The position numbers and the translations under genes are program-made. A stretch of DNA of 64,000 nucleotides, from contig JARKIF010000008.1 of assembly GCA_029378245.1 (NCBI GenBank), positions 620,001 to 684,000 on the forward strand. Reading direction: 5' to 3'. This stretch comes from Roridomyces roridus. Taxonomy: Eukaryota > Basidiomycota > Agaricomycetes > Agaricales > Mycenaceae. The notes under the pieces were generated by a model that saw only the letters and a program-made list of their open reading frames with translations, was not told the DNA's origin and did no database searches. Shown here one piece after another: positions 34,084 through 45,098 of this stretch. Numbering within the stretch: the first letter of the stretch is position 1; every line of letters begins with the position of its first letter.

Positions 34084-36339
34084 ATGCTCGACGGCAGGCG
34101 TTCAACGCTGCAGCCGACGCCCGACGCCCATGGCAGTCTACGCTCGGGCATCCCTGTCCCAGCCTCAGTCAAGAAGCCCAACTCCAATCCCCGCATGTCT
34201 CTCGCTGGCCCTGCTCTTCGCGCCCAGATGCCGCCCCCCTCGTCTAACCCGCGACAATCGATGATGCGCTCAAACCAGAACCCCCTGCTGCAGTCTACGA
34301 CAAAGCAGAACTATGGTAGGACACCGCTGAACAGGTTCGCTGCAGAAAAACGCGTCGATCTCGCGAAAACTCATCGTGTTTACAGTAGCACGCGTCGTGG
34401 GTCGATGTGGAACGGCGGCGGGACTATGGCGGCTCCGTCGGGCAGCCAGACAACCAAAGACCCCAGGCCGCTACGCGATCGTCCATTCCAGACGACCATG
34501 AAGCAAGAGATATGTGCTTATCTTCAGAGCGCTGGCTATGACATCCAGCTGTCGACTCTGAACAACATTCAGGGAAAGGAGTACCGCTCCATATTCAACT
34601 TTCTCGTTCTCTCGCTGGACCCGGGCCACCCCTTGAACGCCAGCGCGCGTATAGAGGATGAATTCGTGCCCGCACTCAAGGCCCTCTGTTATCCCTTCAC
34701 TGCCGCGATTGATAACAAGTGGCTGGCGGCACCCGCGAGTATGCACTCGTGGCCAGCACTTCTGGGTGTTCTACACTGGCTCGTCGAGTCTTGCAAGGTA
34801 CTCTTTTTGGCATGTCCAGCGCCTCACGTCTCAACGTCCATAGGGTCGAGATTTTTATTTAGCAAGCGAAGATGCAACTTTGCAGATTCCTTCAAATATT
34901 CCTGAGGAGTTTGAGGACCCTTACGATCACCAGGCGTTGGCTTTCGACTACTATAGTCAAGCTTATATTCTCTGGCTGGATATGGTTGACGACTTTATCG
35001 AACCGAATCAGGAACTTGAGGATCGCTACAGTATGCAATTTTACGGTCTTTTCTACCATTCACTCATCGTGCGCTACAGCTCGGAAGAATGAGCGTGCTC
35101 AGATGGATTTGGAGGAAAAGACCAACCAGAGTGAGCAGTTCACTAGCGAACTGAGAAGACTGAAATCCAGCGCGGTGCGCCACCTCTCTTTCTCTTGTCC
35201 CCCTCTGATTTCTGTGGGCTTTAGCCGCCAATAACCAAGTTGCGGGACGAGAACCGTATGCTCAAGGCGGACATGGACAAGTTCCAAAAGATTCTCAGCC
35301 AGTATGATCTGCGCAATAAGAAAGTCACAGATCAAATTGCGTCTGTAAAGGCCGAGCTTGCCACGGGAGGTTTGTGCATGTCCGTTAAAACTGAATCCGA
35401 GAATAAACACTTGACAGGCGTTCAACTCGAACAGCTCAAGGTGGAACAGGCGAAACTGGCGGAAATCGTGAAAACGCAGAACCTGACCCCCGAGGAAGTC
35501 ATCAAGATGAACACCGACCATGAGACGCTGTCGCAAAATCTCAAGGACCTCAAACAAAAAATAGCTGAAGTCCACCGCAATGTAATGGCGCTGGAGGTCA
35601 ATGTGACGAACCGTGGTGCCGCTGCTGAGGAGGCCATTGACGTATACACCGGCCTCCTCAACACTTTGGAGCTGTTCCCGCCTCTGGCTCCGCCTCTGCA
35701 GGACGTAGATCTCACGCTCGATCTAAATACTGCGGCCTCGAATCCACAGAACCTGCTGACTGGCGCTGATATAAGGCGAATCATCAAACCGACTCTGAGC
35801 GCCATTGCGGAGTCAAAGCGCTCGGAACGTGCTTCTGTGGAGAGCGAACGCATCAAGTTCGACAATGAGCTGGACCAGCTGACGCTGGAGTGCGAAAACG
35901 TGGATGAAGAGACTGGAGAGGTTGAGAAGAAAGTTGTTGGCCTCAACGAACAAGCGGATGACCTACGCGAGGTGCGGGTGACCGAAAAACCGCGCCACTG
36001 TTACTAATTCTCTTCAAGTTGGCACAACAGGAAGCGGCGTTTGCCAACGACGAGGCTGCCCGGCTGGATCGAGAATTAGGTCAAGCAAGGACAGCCGCAA
36101 TGGCAAGCGGGAGGGGTGTACAGTCTCGACTTCAAGCTCTACAATTCGCGTACGTATCTCTCGGACTGTGAAGCATCTCTGATTTTGTTTGCAGCTATCG
36201 GGAACAGGTGGAAAAGGTCTCCCGCATAAAGGAAGAGACCGTCCGCGCCATCATAAAGAACACACACGACATCGCCATGTTCAAGGCTGAGGTGTCGCAG
36301 CACCTGACCGACCTCCGCGCGTTCACTGAGGGGGAGTAG
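34084..36339 (+). CDS. NDC80: Kinetochore protein Ndc80 (HEC1)
   Basis: Ndc80 is the microtubule-binding subunit of the outer kinetochore NDC80 complex. The start at 34084 (MLDGRRSTLQPTPDAHGS) gives a basic, Ser/Pro-rich tail. The calponin-homology domain follows: DPRPLRDRPFQTTMKQEICA, LQSAGYDIQLSTLNNIQGKE, IFNFLVLSLDP, FVPALKALCYPF, and SMHSWPALLGVLHWLVE. After several introns, long coiled coils make up the rest: DENRMLKADMDKFQKILSQY, EQLKVEQAKLAEIVKTQN, NTDHETLSQNLKDLKQKIAE and so on. The predicted end is REQVEKVSRIKEETVRAIIK followed by LTDLRAFTEGE. Confidence 0.95.
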
Positions 36340-37059
36340 TGTATTATTATCTGTATTGGTTTTAGGCTCGAGGCCTTATTTGTGGATATATACTGTACTA
36401 CGTGATCTCGGCAGATCACATCTTGCTTTCTCCCATCTCAGAGATCTCTCACTGGTGGCGAATCGTTGCGGTGCCTTTTCTGCCCGGGATGGGAATTGAT
36501 TCCCAGATGCACCAACTTCAACTTCCAAGTTAACCGAATCCCGACGTGAGTTTAATTGGGAGTGATTCTGGCAACAAGCACGGCCAGGCCCTGTTCATCT
36601 CCCATGCTCCTGGAAAATGCTCTCTTATGCTGGCATGCAATCTGTCGCACTCTCGTCCGGAGCCGCATCTCAGGTCTGATGCCTCATGGCAATATGTAAC
36701 TGTCGACTTTGAAAACTTGCCCACAACGGCCACTGTTACCGGGGACCGACTTTCACCCGGCAGACTGTTATCTTCATATCTGGGTGGAAAGGTAGTTTCC
36801 GTATCAACAAGCCGGAACCCGGTATGCATTAAACCGACGCCAGCCCACCAGGCCTGCGAAAAAAGGTCCTTCCTGGGCGCTCGGGGACCTCGCCAACTGT
36901 ACTCCCTAGAGGAGCTGCCCATGCAATGGAGAACCCGTTTTCCGGTACCATACTTTTCACCCTCTCACGTTCAAATATAAGAGGGACCACGTCTGTGGAT
37001 TTCTGTGCCGTTGCTTGGGTAAAGCTCCCCCTCCCAAAGACTCTTCATCCACTTCAACA
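36340..37059. promoter_or_regulatory. Intergenic region / promoter of the TmpA-like gene
   Basis: 720 nt with overlapping 130-144 codon frames on both strands that show no recognisable protein features. A TATAA element lies at 36976-36980, about 84 nt upstream of the start codon at 37060. This is among the longest spacers in the window. Confidence 0.5.
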
Positions 37060-39234
37060 ATGTCGACGGAAGCTGCCTCCCCTGCTTACAGCGATGCCGA
37101 GAAGGGCGTGCTGGATATACTTCCTGCCCAGCTTGCCTACTATCCAGCAGACAAGAAGGAAACAGTGGACGTGAAACCCCCTGTTCCCGCCGCGAAACCA
37201 AAGCCCAAGAAGCGCGACACCTCCAAGTGGGTCTTGTGGAGGATCTGGTTCAGCACATACAGGTTCAGTGTCTTTTGGTGTCCTATTTGTCCTTGCTCAT
37301 ATCCTCCTAGGAAGTTCTTCACCTTCATCTTCACTCTCAATATCATTGGAATCGGCCTCGCCATCTCGGGACACTTCCCTTATGCAGTCAACAACTCTGG
37401 TGCTATGGTCTTGGGCAATCTCAACTTCGCCATCGTAAGAATGCTTCGGGTTCTATTTCGTGCAGCTCATCTTGGCGTTCAGTTGATGCGAAACGAAGTA
37501 TTCGGTCGCTTCTTGTACTTGTTCGTCAATACGTGCTTCGCCAAGGTATGTAGCCAGTTTCGCGCCGTCTTCGAGATCTCAACCTCAGCCAGTGGACACC
37601 CTTGTGGTGGAGATTGGGTTGCACCTCAGTTCTTCAGGTGGGCGACCATTCAACTCTTTTTTTCGTACCCAGTTAACATGGCATTAGCATCTTGGGGGCA
37701 TCCACAGCGGCTGCGCCTTGTCCGGCGTGCTCTGGCTCGTGTTCAAGGTCGTTAACAATTTCCGCCACACGGATGTCAACCACGACGCCGTCCTCATCAT
37801 GGGCGTCGTTACGAACATTGCCGTAATAGTCAGCGCCCTGAGTGCTTTCCCATGGGTCCGCAACACCCACCACAAGTATGTATTCAAACCACTGGATACA
37901 TCTGTGCTAATGTCCGCTAGTGTTTTCGAGCGTCACCACCGGTTCGTCGGTTGGATTGGTCTGCTTTGCACCTGTACGCTCTCTCATTGCTCAGAAAGAC
38001 CCCTTGCTCATGTATTTACAGGGGTCTTCGTGATTCTGGGAGATACCTACAACCCGGTCACCCGGTCCTGGAACCTCAACGGCGTCGCCTTGATCAAGCA
38101 CCAGGACTTCTGGTATACTTGCGGAATGACCTTCTTGTACGTGCGCCATTGATCATCCACTGGGCGACATTCATCCCCTTGTAGTATCGCGCTCCCTTGG
38201 ATATGTGTGCGGGAGGTCGAAGTCGACATCGAGCTGGTGCGTGGACACGAGCATAGACCCTGACTTTCTCTGACAATTGGTTACTAGCCGTCGCCGAAAG
38301 TCGCCATCATTCGATTCAAACGTGGTATGCAGCAGGCAAGTCTGGATTCTTTGTGGTTATGCGAAAAGTAACCTTGTTGTCAAGGGTCTCTTGGGACGCA
38401 TCAGTCGTTCCTCGATCATGGAATACCACGCCTTTGGTATTATTTCGTGAGTGCTTTTCTCTTCCGCCATGTCCACTCATTGATTACCCATGCAGCGAGG
38501 GGACGCACGCAAAGTATCACTACATGATCGCCGGCGTCCAGGGAGATTTCACCAAGAGCCTGGTCAACAACCCTCCCAAGACCCTGTGGACACGTGAACT
38601 CAAGGTACGTCAAAAAGTACGTGGGCAGGACCTTGATTCACAGGTTTCCAAGTTTGCCGGCGTCTCCAATACATCCACGCTCTACACCCGGGGAATCCGG
38701 ATCTGCACGGGAACCGGTATAGGAGCCGCGCTATCTACTTGCCTGCAGTCGCCCTACTGGTACGTTTCCGGTTCCCCGAGACTGACAACCAACTGACACC
38801 GTAAACACAGGTACCTCATCTGGATCGGTGGGACAGACAACCCGGCAGTTTTGCTTTTGACTGATTCATCGCGCAAGGTTCCGACCAGGAGAAGACCTTT
38901 GGTCCTACCATCAGTGGCTTGATTCACAGACACATGGGGCCGGAGCGTGTCACGCTTTGGGACAGCAAAAAGCGTGGAGCACGTCCGGACACGATGAAGC
39001 TGTTGTCTGAAATATACCACTCGTGGAATGCCGAGGGTAAGTGGTTTCTTGTGAAAATCTGTCCATTCGTAGCTCACTGAACAACAGTCGTCTTCATTAC
39101 TTCCAACTACATCGGAAATTCCGAGATGATGGAAGGTTGCAAAGAAAAGGGAATCCCTTGCGTGCGTCTTATGTCTCCAGTCCCGTTGCCCCTACTCATG
39201 TTCATTGAAGTTTGGAACGCTGTGGGACTTTTAG
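37060..39234 (+). CDS. TmpA-like integral membrane protein with ferric-reductase-like C-terminus
   Basis: This family of fungal membrane proteins (TmpA of Aspergillus; also fused to some NRPS-like reductases) is ferric-reductase-like and linked to development and redox. The start at 37060 gives MSTEAASPAYSDAEKGVLD, a Lys/Pro-rich cytosolic N-terminus, then membrane segments. These include FFTFIFTLNIIGIGLAISGH, ALSGVLWLVFKVVNNF, AVLIMGVVTNIAVIVSALSA, HHRFVGWIGLLCTWVFVILG and a GMTFFIALPWICV stretch. A soluble part follows: YHAFGIISEGTHAKYHYMIA, GVQGDFTKSLVNNPPKTLW, TRGIRICTGTGIGAALSTCL, WIGSDQEKTFGPTISGLIHR, and the end VVFITSNYIGNSEMMEGC with PCFGTLWDF after a last intron. The nucleotide-binding-like GTGIGA loop is visible. 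The biochemical activity is unproven. Confidence 0.85.
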
Positions 39235-39370
39235 CGCTGATGAAGGACACGTTTTGTATCGCGAATAGCATGGATGTTTTAGATGACGGATTTACCAACC
39301 GCGTAGCTTCACTAATGTTCGATTTCTCTACCCACGAGTATCAATAGAAGAGCCACGAAAGCCACGCGAC

Positions 39371-40378
39371 CTATAGCTTGATTTGACCAGACCTTCCCAT
39401 CCAGTACCACCTACGCCGCACGTTGATAGCGGTATTGGGCAGCAACGGCACCTCCGCCGAGGCCAATTTCGCCACAATTCTCGATATATTTCTTGCGTCA
39501 TCGATACCGCTATGAAGGCGGCCCTGGAATGGGGAGAGGCCGAGAATGGATAGCTGTGCTGGGATGTTGAAAGGTCTCTCATGATACGACGGCTAAAACG
39601 GTGTGAACTGAGAGCTGATTGCCAGGCTGGAACCTATAGCCTACCTTGATGTGGGCAGCGACAGCCGCGCGCACGTCCAGCACGTCACTGGTCATCCAGT
39701 CGGGTATGGGTATCTGCATCGCACGATGGATCAAACAACACACCCGGTACGCACAATTCTCACCTTGGAAATATAGCATTGCTTAATGATGAAGTCGCGG
39801 ATATCGAACGGCCCGTCGGAAGCCCAAATAAAACGGATTCGGCGTTTTCCATTCTTTTCGATGATACCGTGGTTGACCAGAAATTGTCGAACAGAGCGCA
39901 AGACAGCTGGGAACTCGGGCGCATTGTCGACTTGATCCTTTCAGACTACGGCGTGAGACCAATTCACCCAGAGCGGGCGAGAGGAGTTACTTGTGTGATA
40001 TGCGTAAGCTCGGTGCAGAATTGGGAGAGAGTCGGCCGCCAAGTGGGTTTGACAAAGGAATGAAATTCGTCGACAATCTCCAGGTGTTGTTTTTGGCTAT
40101 CTTTCCAGCGCATGAGGCAGACAGGGAATTCCTAAGACATAAGAATGGAAAGATATCCATTCAGCGAGACTTACTATAATTTCATTGGGATAGTCAAAGG
40201 TGGAATCTATCTGGCAAGTAGCCTCCACATCGAGAACCAAAAACGCGTCGTAAGGTTGCTTCACTCTTTCTGAGACGACTTGGGCCGGTTCCGGAGACAC
40301 GCTGCTAGAAGTTCTCAACTTGAAAAGAGCGAGAGCAAGACATGCAGCGACCAAGAGAAGCAGGACGCGGTCAAGCAT
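39371..40378 (-). CDS. Membrane-anchored ERI1-type 3'-5' exoribonuclease (DEDDh)
   Basis: ERI1-like nucleases trim the 3' ends of small RNAs, histone mRNAs or rRNA. The ATG at 40378 (MLDRVLLLLVAACLALALF) gives an N-terminal hydrophobic anchor, unlike the SAP-domain N-terminus of animal ERI1. The exonuclease follows: YDAFLVLDVEATC (motif I, DxE), YPNEIIV, an FHSFVKPTW- and CTELTGIT-type exon, FIWASDGPFDIRDFIIKQCY (motif II region), and after introns LSILGLSPFQGRLHSGIDDA (motif III, HxxxxD). The end is AINVRRRWYWMGRSGQIKL. All catalytic Asp, Glu and His positions appear present. The gene is divergent from CMS1 (113 nt) and convergent with the TmpA-like gene (136 nt). Confidence 0.86.
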
Positions 40379-40491
40379 AAGAGGCAAGAGGTGTCAACAC
40401 CACGTGTTGATGACGGCACACGACCTTTGAAATTTGATCCGCCACCTTGATCTTTCTCTTTCAGACCGATCGTCCTTTCGCTTTTTCTTGC

Positions 40492-41522
40492 ATGGCATTG
40501 GTACGCGGCGACGACCTCGAGGACGATTTCCTCGCAGACGACCTGGTTGCTCTGTCGGATGGTGAAGAAGAAGACGATGACCAATTCACCACCGAGAGCA
40601 ATCCCGACGAGCCCGACTCGGTGGCACCTGCTGCAACTTCCGCCACCAGTAACGACAAGAAACGCAAACGAGAGAGAGCTAGGGAGAAATTCAAAGAAAA
40701 AAAGGCGCGTTTATTGGCTCGTCTATGTATTTGCTCATGTCCCGCGCAGAGGATAAAACTTGCGGCTAGCGACCAGAAGACCGAACGTTCCATCACCGAG
40801 CAGGACCCTCAAAGTTTGGCGGAATATCTGTCCACACTACAGTCAAAGACGTTTTCCAAAATGTCCAGCATTGAGCTCAATGATATGCATATCCCTGCGA
40901 GTTCCATTGCAGATACTTGTATATGGACCGGGCCACGAACACTGGATAATTTGTCTGATTTCATTGTGAAAGGTGACGCGATACTGGTTGGTATGCTTAG
41001 AGTGCCGCTCATATCCCATTAGTTCTCCCCAGTCTGCGTCTCCGACTCTCGCAACGATCCAAGGCGAGTGGGTCGCCGACATTGCTCTTCGTCGCGGGCG
41101 CAGCACTGCGTGTAGCAGATGTAACGCGGGTGCTCAAGGACCACAAACTGAGAGGCGAGAAGGGAGGCGAAGTTGCAAAGCTGTTTGCGAAACACTTCAA
41201 GCTGGCCGAGCACGTCGCATACCTGCGGCGAACGAAAGTAGGGTCCGCCGTGGGGACACCAGGCAGAATAGGGAAATTGCTTTGCGAGACAGGTGCGTCG
41301 TCATCCTCCCACCGATTGTGCCGCGGACTGAACGATTTCGCAGACGCACTGACAGTATCGGCCCTCACACACATCATTTTGGACATTTCGTACCGGGACT
41401 CGAAAAAGCGGAACATGTTCGACATTCCAGAGACGAGGGACGAAGTGTTCAAGACAGTTCTCGGCGCGCCAAAGGTGCTGCAGGCGATCAAGGAGGGCAA
41501 AATTCAGGTCGTTCTTTTCTAG
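40492..41522 (+). CDS. CMS1: Cms1-family ribosome biogenesis protein
   Basis: Cms1 is found with the small-subunit processome in yeast and has a degenerate DEAD-helicase-like fold. The start at 40492 (MALVRGDDLEDDFLADDLVA) opens an acidic N-terminus, then a basic KKRKRERAREKFKEKK stretch. The core reads LAEYLSTLQSKTFSKMSSIE, an IPASSIADTCIWTGPRTLD segment, LLFVAGAALRVADVTRVL, LRGEKGGEVAKLFAKHFKLA and VGTPGRIGKLLCET. The last part is LTHIILDISYRDSKKRNMFD and APKVLQAIKEGKIQVVLF. The GTPGRI motif is the helicase Ib motif; other helicase motifs are lost, as is normal for Cms1. The stop is 5 nt from the stop of the opposing mL60 gene. Confidence 0.9.
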
Positions 41523-41527
41523 TGTAT

Positions 41528-41988
41528 TTAGAAACCTTTGGGATTAGTTCTGTGCGTAAGCTGCAAAGAAATGAGATTGTGAGATATGCCTGGGGGGCTC
41601 CACGCACTCTAGTCCATTTGGGAACCTTGTGGATGCCCTTCCTGTAGCCCGCAGTGTGTGGTGTAAAGACCGAGTATTTATCCCTGGCCGGCATCTCGTG
41701 TTCTTTTGGCAGTTCGAGGGCTCTGTCCTGTAGTGCATGTAAAGACGAGTACGGAGGGGGCCTGCAGTGCTGCGCACCAGGGAATGGCACTGAATACCAC
41801 TGGCTCGAACAGCTTCAATAACTGCATCAACTTTTTTCAGTCTTGCGCGAGCGTTGGCTTTCCGGGTCGGGGACAGCTTCCATGGTGTTTTCCTGAGGAC
41901 AATAAATGTTGGGCGAGACGCGACGAGAGTAGACGGACCAGAGAAGGCCTCCAAGGTTCACATGAGACGCTCGGAAGGCCCCGAACAT
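41528..41988 (-). CDS. MRPL31: Mitochondrial large ribosomal subunit protein mL60 (MRPL31)
   Basis: This is a small fungal mitoribosome protein. The ATG at 41988 opens MFGAFRASHVNLGGLLW. A 49-nt intron joins to KTPWKLSPTRKANARARLKK, and VDAVIEAVRASGIQCHSL follows. Another intron joins to RALELPKEHEMPARDKYSVF and then YRKGIHKVPKWTR, and a last intron gives LTHRTNPKGF. These are the family's diagnostic blocks in the right order and length (about 105 residues). It is divergent from SF3A1 with 61 nt between start codons. Confidence 0.93.
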
Positions 41989-42049
41989 AGGGCGGGTGAG
42001 AAGAGTTTGATGAGGTCCGAGTCACGCCAAACACTTTTCTTTTACCACA

Positions 42050-44533
42050 ATGAGCGTCGAGGTCGTCAATGGCGGCGAAGCACCCATGGACTACACCAGG
42101 GACGGTCCTAGGTTCACCAGCGGCATGATTCTGCCGCCTCCAGAAATCAAATGTGCGTCGCTGTCGCGTTGTCCCAAAACCGTGTCCCACAATTTCAACA
42201 GCTGTTATCGACCGAACCGCGCTCTTTGTGGCTCGTTCTGCAAATCCCCCACAATTCGAGGACAAGATTCGAGAGGGCCAGCGCTCCGACCCCAAATTCT
42301 CGTTTCTGAATCCTGCGGACCCTTACCATGCATATTACCGGCACAAGATGGACAGAGTCGCGCAGGGTGACACGGGGGAAGATTCCGCCCCAGATAAAGA
42401 CGGTCAAGGGAACGGTGACGCTGAAGACGCGGAGCCAGTCGACGTTGGCGTCGAGCCTCCTCCACCCGAATTCATCATGGACTTGCCCAGTATCAGTGCC
42501 ATTGATTTGTGGGTGCGCGATTCTATACCATATAAAGCCTCTAATTCGTTCTAGGGATATCATGAAACTAACTGCCCTCTTCACTGCCCGACGCGGTCGC
42601 CTCTTTCTTGCCTCTCTTTCCTCTCGCGAGGGCCGAAATTACCAGTTTGATTTCCTTAGGCCCACCCACTCACTCTTTGGATACTTCAACCGGTTGGTCG
42701 AGCAATACACCAAAGTGTTACATCCTAATAAGGAGATGCTGGAACAGCTCAAGGGCCGCGCCGAGCAAGGTGCAAAGTGGAAGGCCCTTGAAGTCGCCAA
42801 AACACATGCAAAGTGGGAGAGGACAAAGAGGGAACAGGATAAGAAGCGTCAGGATGACCAGGAAGCCGAACGAAGTGAGTTTTCCGCATTCTTCTCAAGT
42901 CGGATTCCAACCGCGTTTTCAGTTGCGTTCGCGGAAATTGACTGGCACGACTACCATATCGTTCAGACCATCGAGTTCACTGGCGCTGATGCCAACTCTG
43001 AGCTACCGCCGCCGATGAGTGTGCAAGAAGTCGAGAACATGACTCTGGCCCAGAAGCGCATGGCAGCCATGATAATGGAAAATACCGCCGACGACATCGA
43101 AGCGCACCGTGCCAAGCAAGCTGCGGCCGAAGCTGAAGCCGCCGCTGCCGTTGGTGGCGTCGGTATGGGAGACGGCGACGCCAATATGGAGGAGAGTGAC
43201 GATGAGGACGCCGAAGAGAGGCAGAAGCGGGAGGAAGAGGAGCGTCAAAAAGAAATCGAAAGAGCCAAAGCTCTGCAAGCAAGCTCGGTCAACACTGCTG
43301 GGCCGATGAAGATCAGGACAAACTATGTTCCCAAACGTGAGTGCAAATGCTCCTTCAATGTATTTCAGCTGATGACCTCCTTCAGTCGGCGCGAAGAATG
43401 CCAAGGAGGCAATGACGACGTGTTCCATTTGCCAACAACAAATCCCCGTCGACGATCTTCAAGAGCACATGCGTATCGAACTGCTTGATCCCAAATGGAA
43501 AGAGCAGCGGAATGCCCTGGAAGCTCGCAAAGCCCAAGCGTCTGAGCTCCAGAGTGGTGCGAATGTTGTCTCTGCGCTCCGGGGACTCGCCCGCACACGT
43601 GTGGATATCTTTGGTGCTGAAGCCGACGAAGAGCGCCGCAAGAGGGAGGAGGAGGAGGAGCGTGAAAAGCGCAAGGAGCGCGAAAAGGTTGTTTGGGACG
43701 GACACACAGCTTCCAAGGCCAACACCCTGGACAAATTTTCGACCAACGTCAACTTTGACGAGCAGATTGCTGCTATCCATCGGGCTAAAGGTCTTGGACC
43801 GCAAGAAACAAACGCCATAGGACCTGGAATCGGACCCGCCGCCGTGCCGCCCCCGTTGGCATCATTACCTCCTGCACCGGCGTCGCTCCCCGCACCTCCA
43901 CAAGCTTCTAGCAACTCGGGAAATCCTGCGTATTCCGCTGCTACAATTTCTTCCGGGCCACAACCTGCCTCTGCTTACCCAGCTCCGGTCATGTTACCGC
44001 CGCTTCACTATCAGGGTTTGGATGCCGCTCAGCCATTTTGCTATCAACCTCCGGCTGCAGCTGGTATGCACCCATCGAGAGCCGCTGCGCTTGCAGCTGC
44101 CAATGGTGCTCTGGCTGCCCAAGCGGGCCAGGTGCGGAGTGCGGAGGAAATGGAAGGAGAGGTCGACGATGTTCCGCCCGCCAAACGCCAACGTATTGCC
44201 AAACTGCCTGGAAGTCAGCTTTACCCAGAGGCAGATTGGATTACGATGCATCCGCATCCTATTTCACTTCAAGTCCAGTTACCGAACGACAACACCAAGC
44301 CGGAATGGAAACTGGACGGCAGCGTTGTGACGATTCCTGACCTACCTCTGAATCTGCTCGTCTCGACACTGCGTGATCGCATTCTGATGCACACGGGGAG
44401 CACTGTCCCAGCATCGCGCATTCGATTGTCCTACATGGGCAAGATGCTCACCAACAAGGACACCATCGCTGTGTACAACCTCGAGGACGAGGATCTCCTT
44501 GTTTTCAGCGTGCGGGATGCCAAGAAGAAGTGA
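42050..44533 (+). CDS. SF3A1: Splicing factor 3a subunit 1 (SF3A1/Prp21)
   Basis: SF3A1 is part of the SF3a complex of U2 snRNP, which helps define the branch site. The start at 42050 (MSVEVVNGGEAPMDYTR) leads to SURP module 1 (IDRTALFVARSANPPQFEDK, DPKFSFLNPADPYHAYYRHK). SURP module 2 follows with IMKLTALFTARRGRLFLASL and REGRNYQFDFLRPTHSLFGY. A long charged helical region includes FAEIDWHDYHIVQTIEF and a C2H2-like CSICQQQIPVDDLQEHMR. The Pro/Ala-rich segment precedes a C-terminal ubiquitin-like domain (WKLDGSVVTIPDLPLNLLVS, SYMGKMLTNKDTIAVYNLED). Domain order and length agree with the human protein. Confidence 0.96.
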
Positions 44534-44600
44534 ATGCATGTACGATTCTGTGAATATATGGGCGATGGTACTGTAATATAGAGTCTGTAAGATAATCGGG

Positions 44601-44966
44601 CTAAAGACCGACAAAGTATCCGTCGTGTTCGATGGCGGGGCTACTCCTTGGCATCCTTGGGCCTGGGTCCGATTTGTGGAGAAGCAGCGGGGGCCGTCCT
44701 CCGCGGCCTGAGAGCGAGAGGTCTGAGCCGTGCTCTTTGCTCTCCTGTGGTTTGACTGCTCCGTGCTGTGGGACTGTGTCCTGGAGCCATTCCTCGTCGG
44801 CATTGTTGTCATTGGCCCGTGAAGGGCGTCGGTTGAAGACGCTCTGCGGTGAATTGAGATGGGGTGATTGGAGAAGGGAGGGTGGTATCGGCGCCTGGGC
44901 GCGTTCGAGGGGAATGCGCAGAGATTTCTTTCGACGCGAGGTGCCCTGCTGGGACATGGTGGGCAT
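44601..44966 (-). CDS. Small hypothetical protein
   Basis: A 121-codon uninterrupted frame starting MPTMSQQGTSRRKKSLRIPL, with a second ATG at 44957 as the likelier start (MSQQG). It is hydrophilic, with SLLQSPHLNSPQSVFNRRPS and NADEEWLQDTVPQ patches and a Gly/Pro-rich end. I do not recognise it. It fills the only space between SF3A1 and the UBE2J gene on the minus strand. The basic start and the acidic EEWLQDTVP stretch look like real protein, but evidence is weak. Confidence 0.5.
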   Translation of the reverse strand: MPTMSQQGTSRRKKSLRIPLERAQAPIPPSLLQSPHLNSPQSVFNRRPSRANDNNADEEWLQDTVPQHGAVKPQESKEHGSDLSLSGRGGRPPLLLHKSDPGPRMPRSSPAIEHDGYFVGL

Positions 44967-45098
44967 ATGCTAGATGGCCAGCACACTAGCAATTCAGAGG
45001 CCAAGGTCAATTTGAACCCCTCAAAGAATCCCGACCGCATTTAAACCGATCCAAGACATTCCGGATAATTTATTCTCTTTACAAATTACATCCTGCTA

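Noticed and set aside
36530..36980. Overlapping 130- and 144-codon open frames on both strands upstream of the TmpA-like gene
   Set aside because: The two frames overlap on opposite strands, neither has a recognisable motif or splice-supported extension, and both fall in the expected promoter region.
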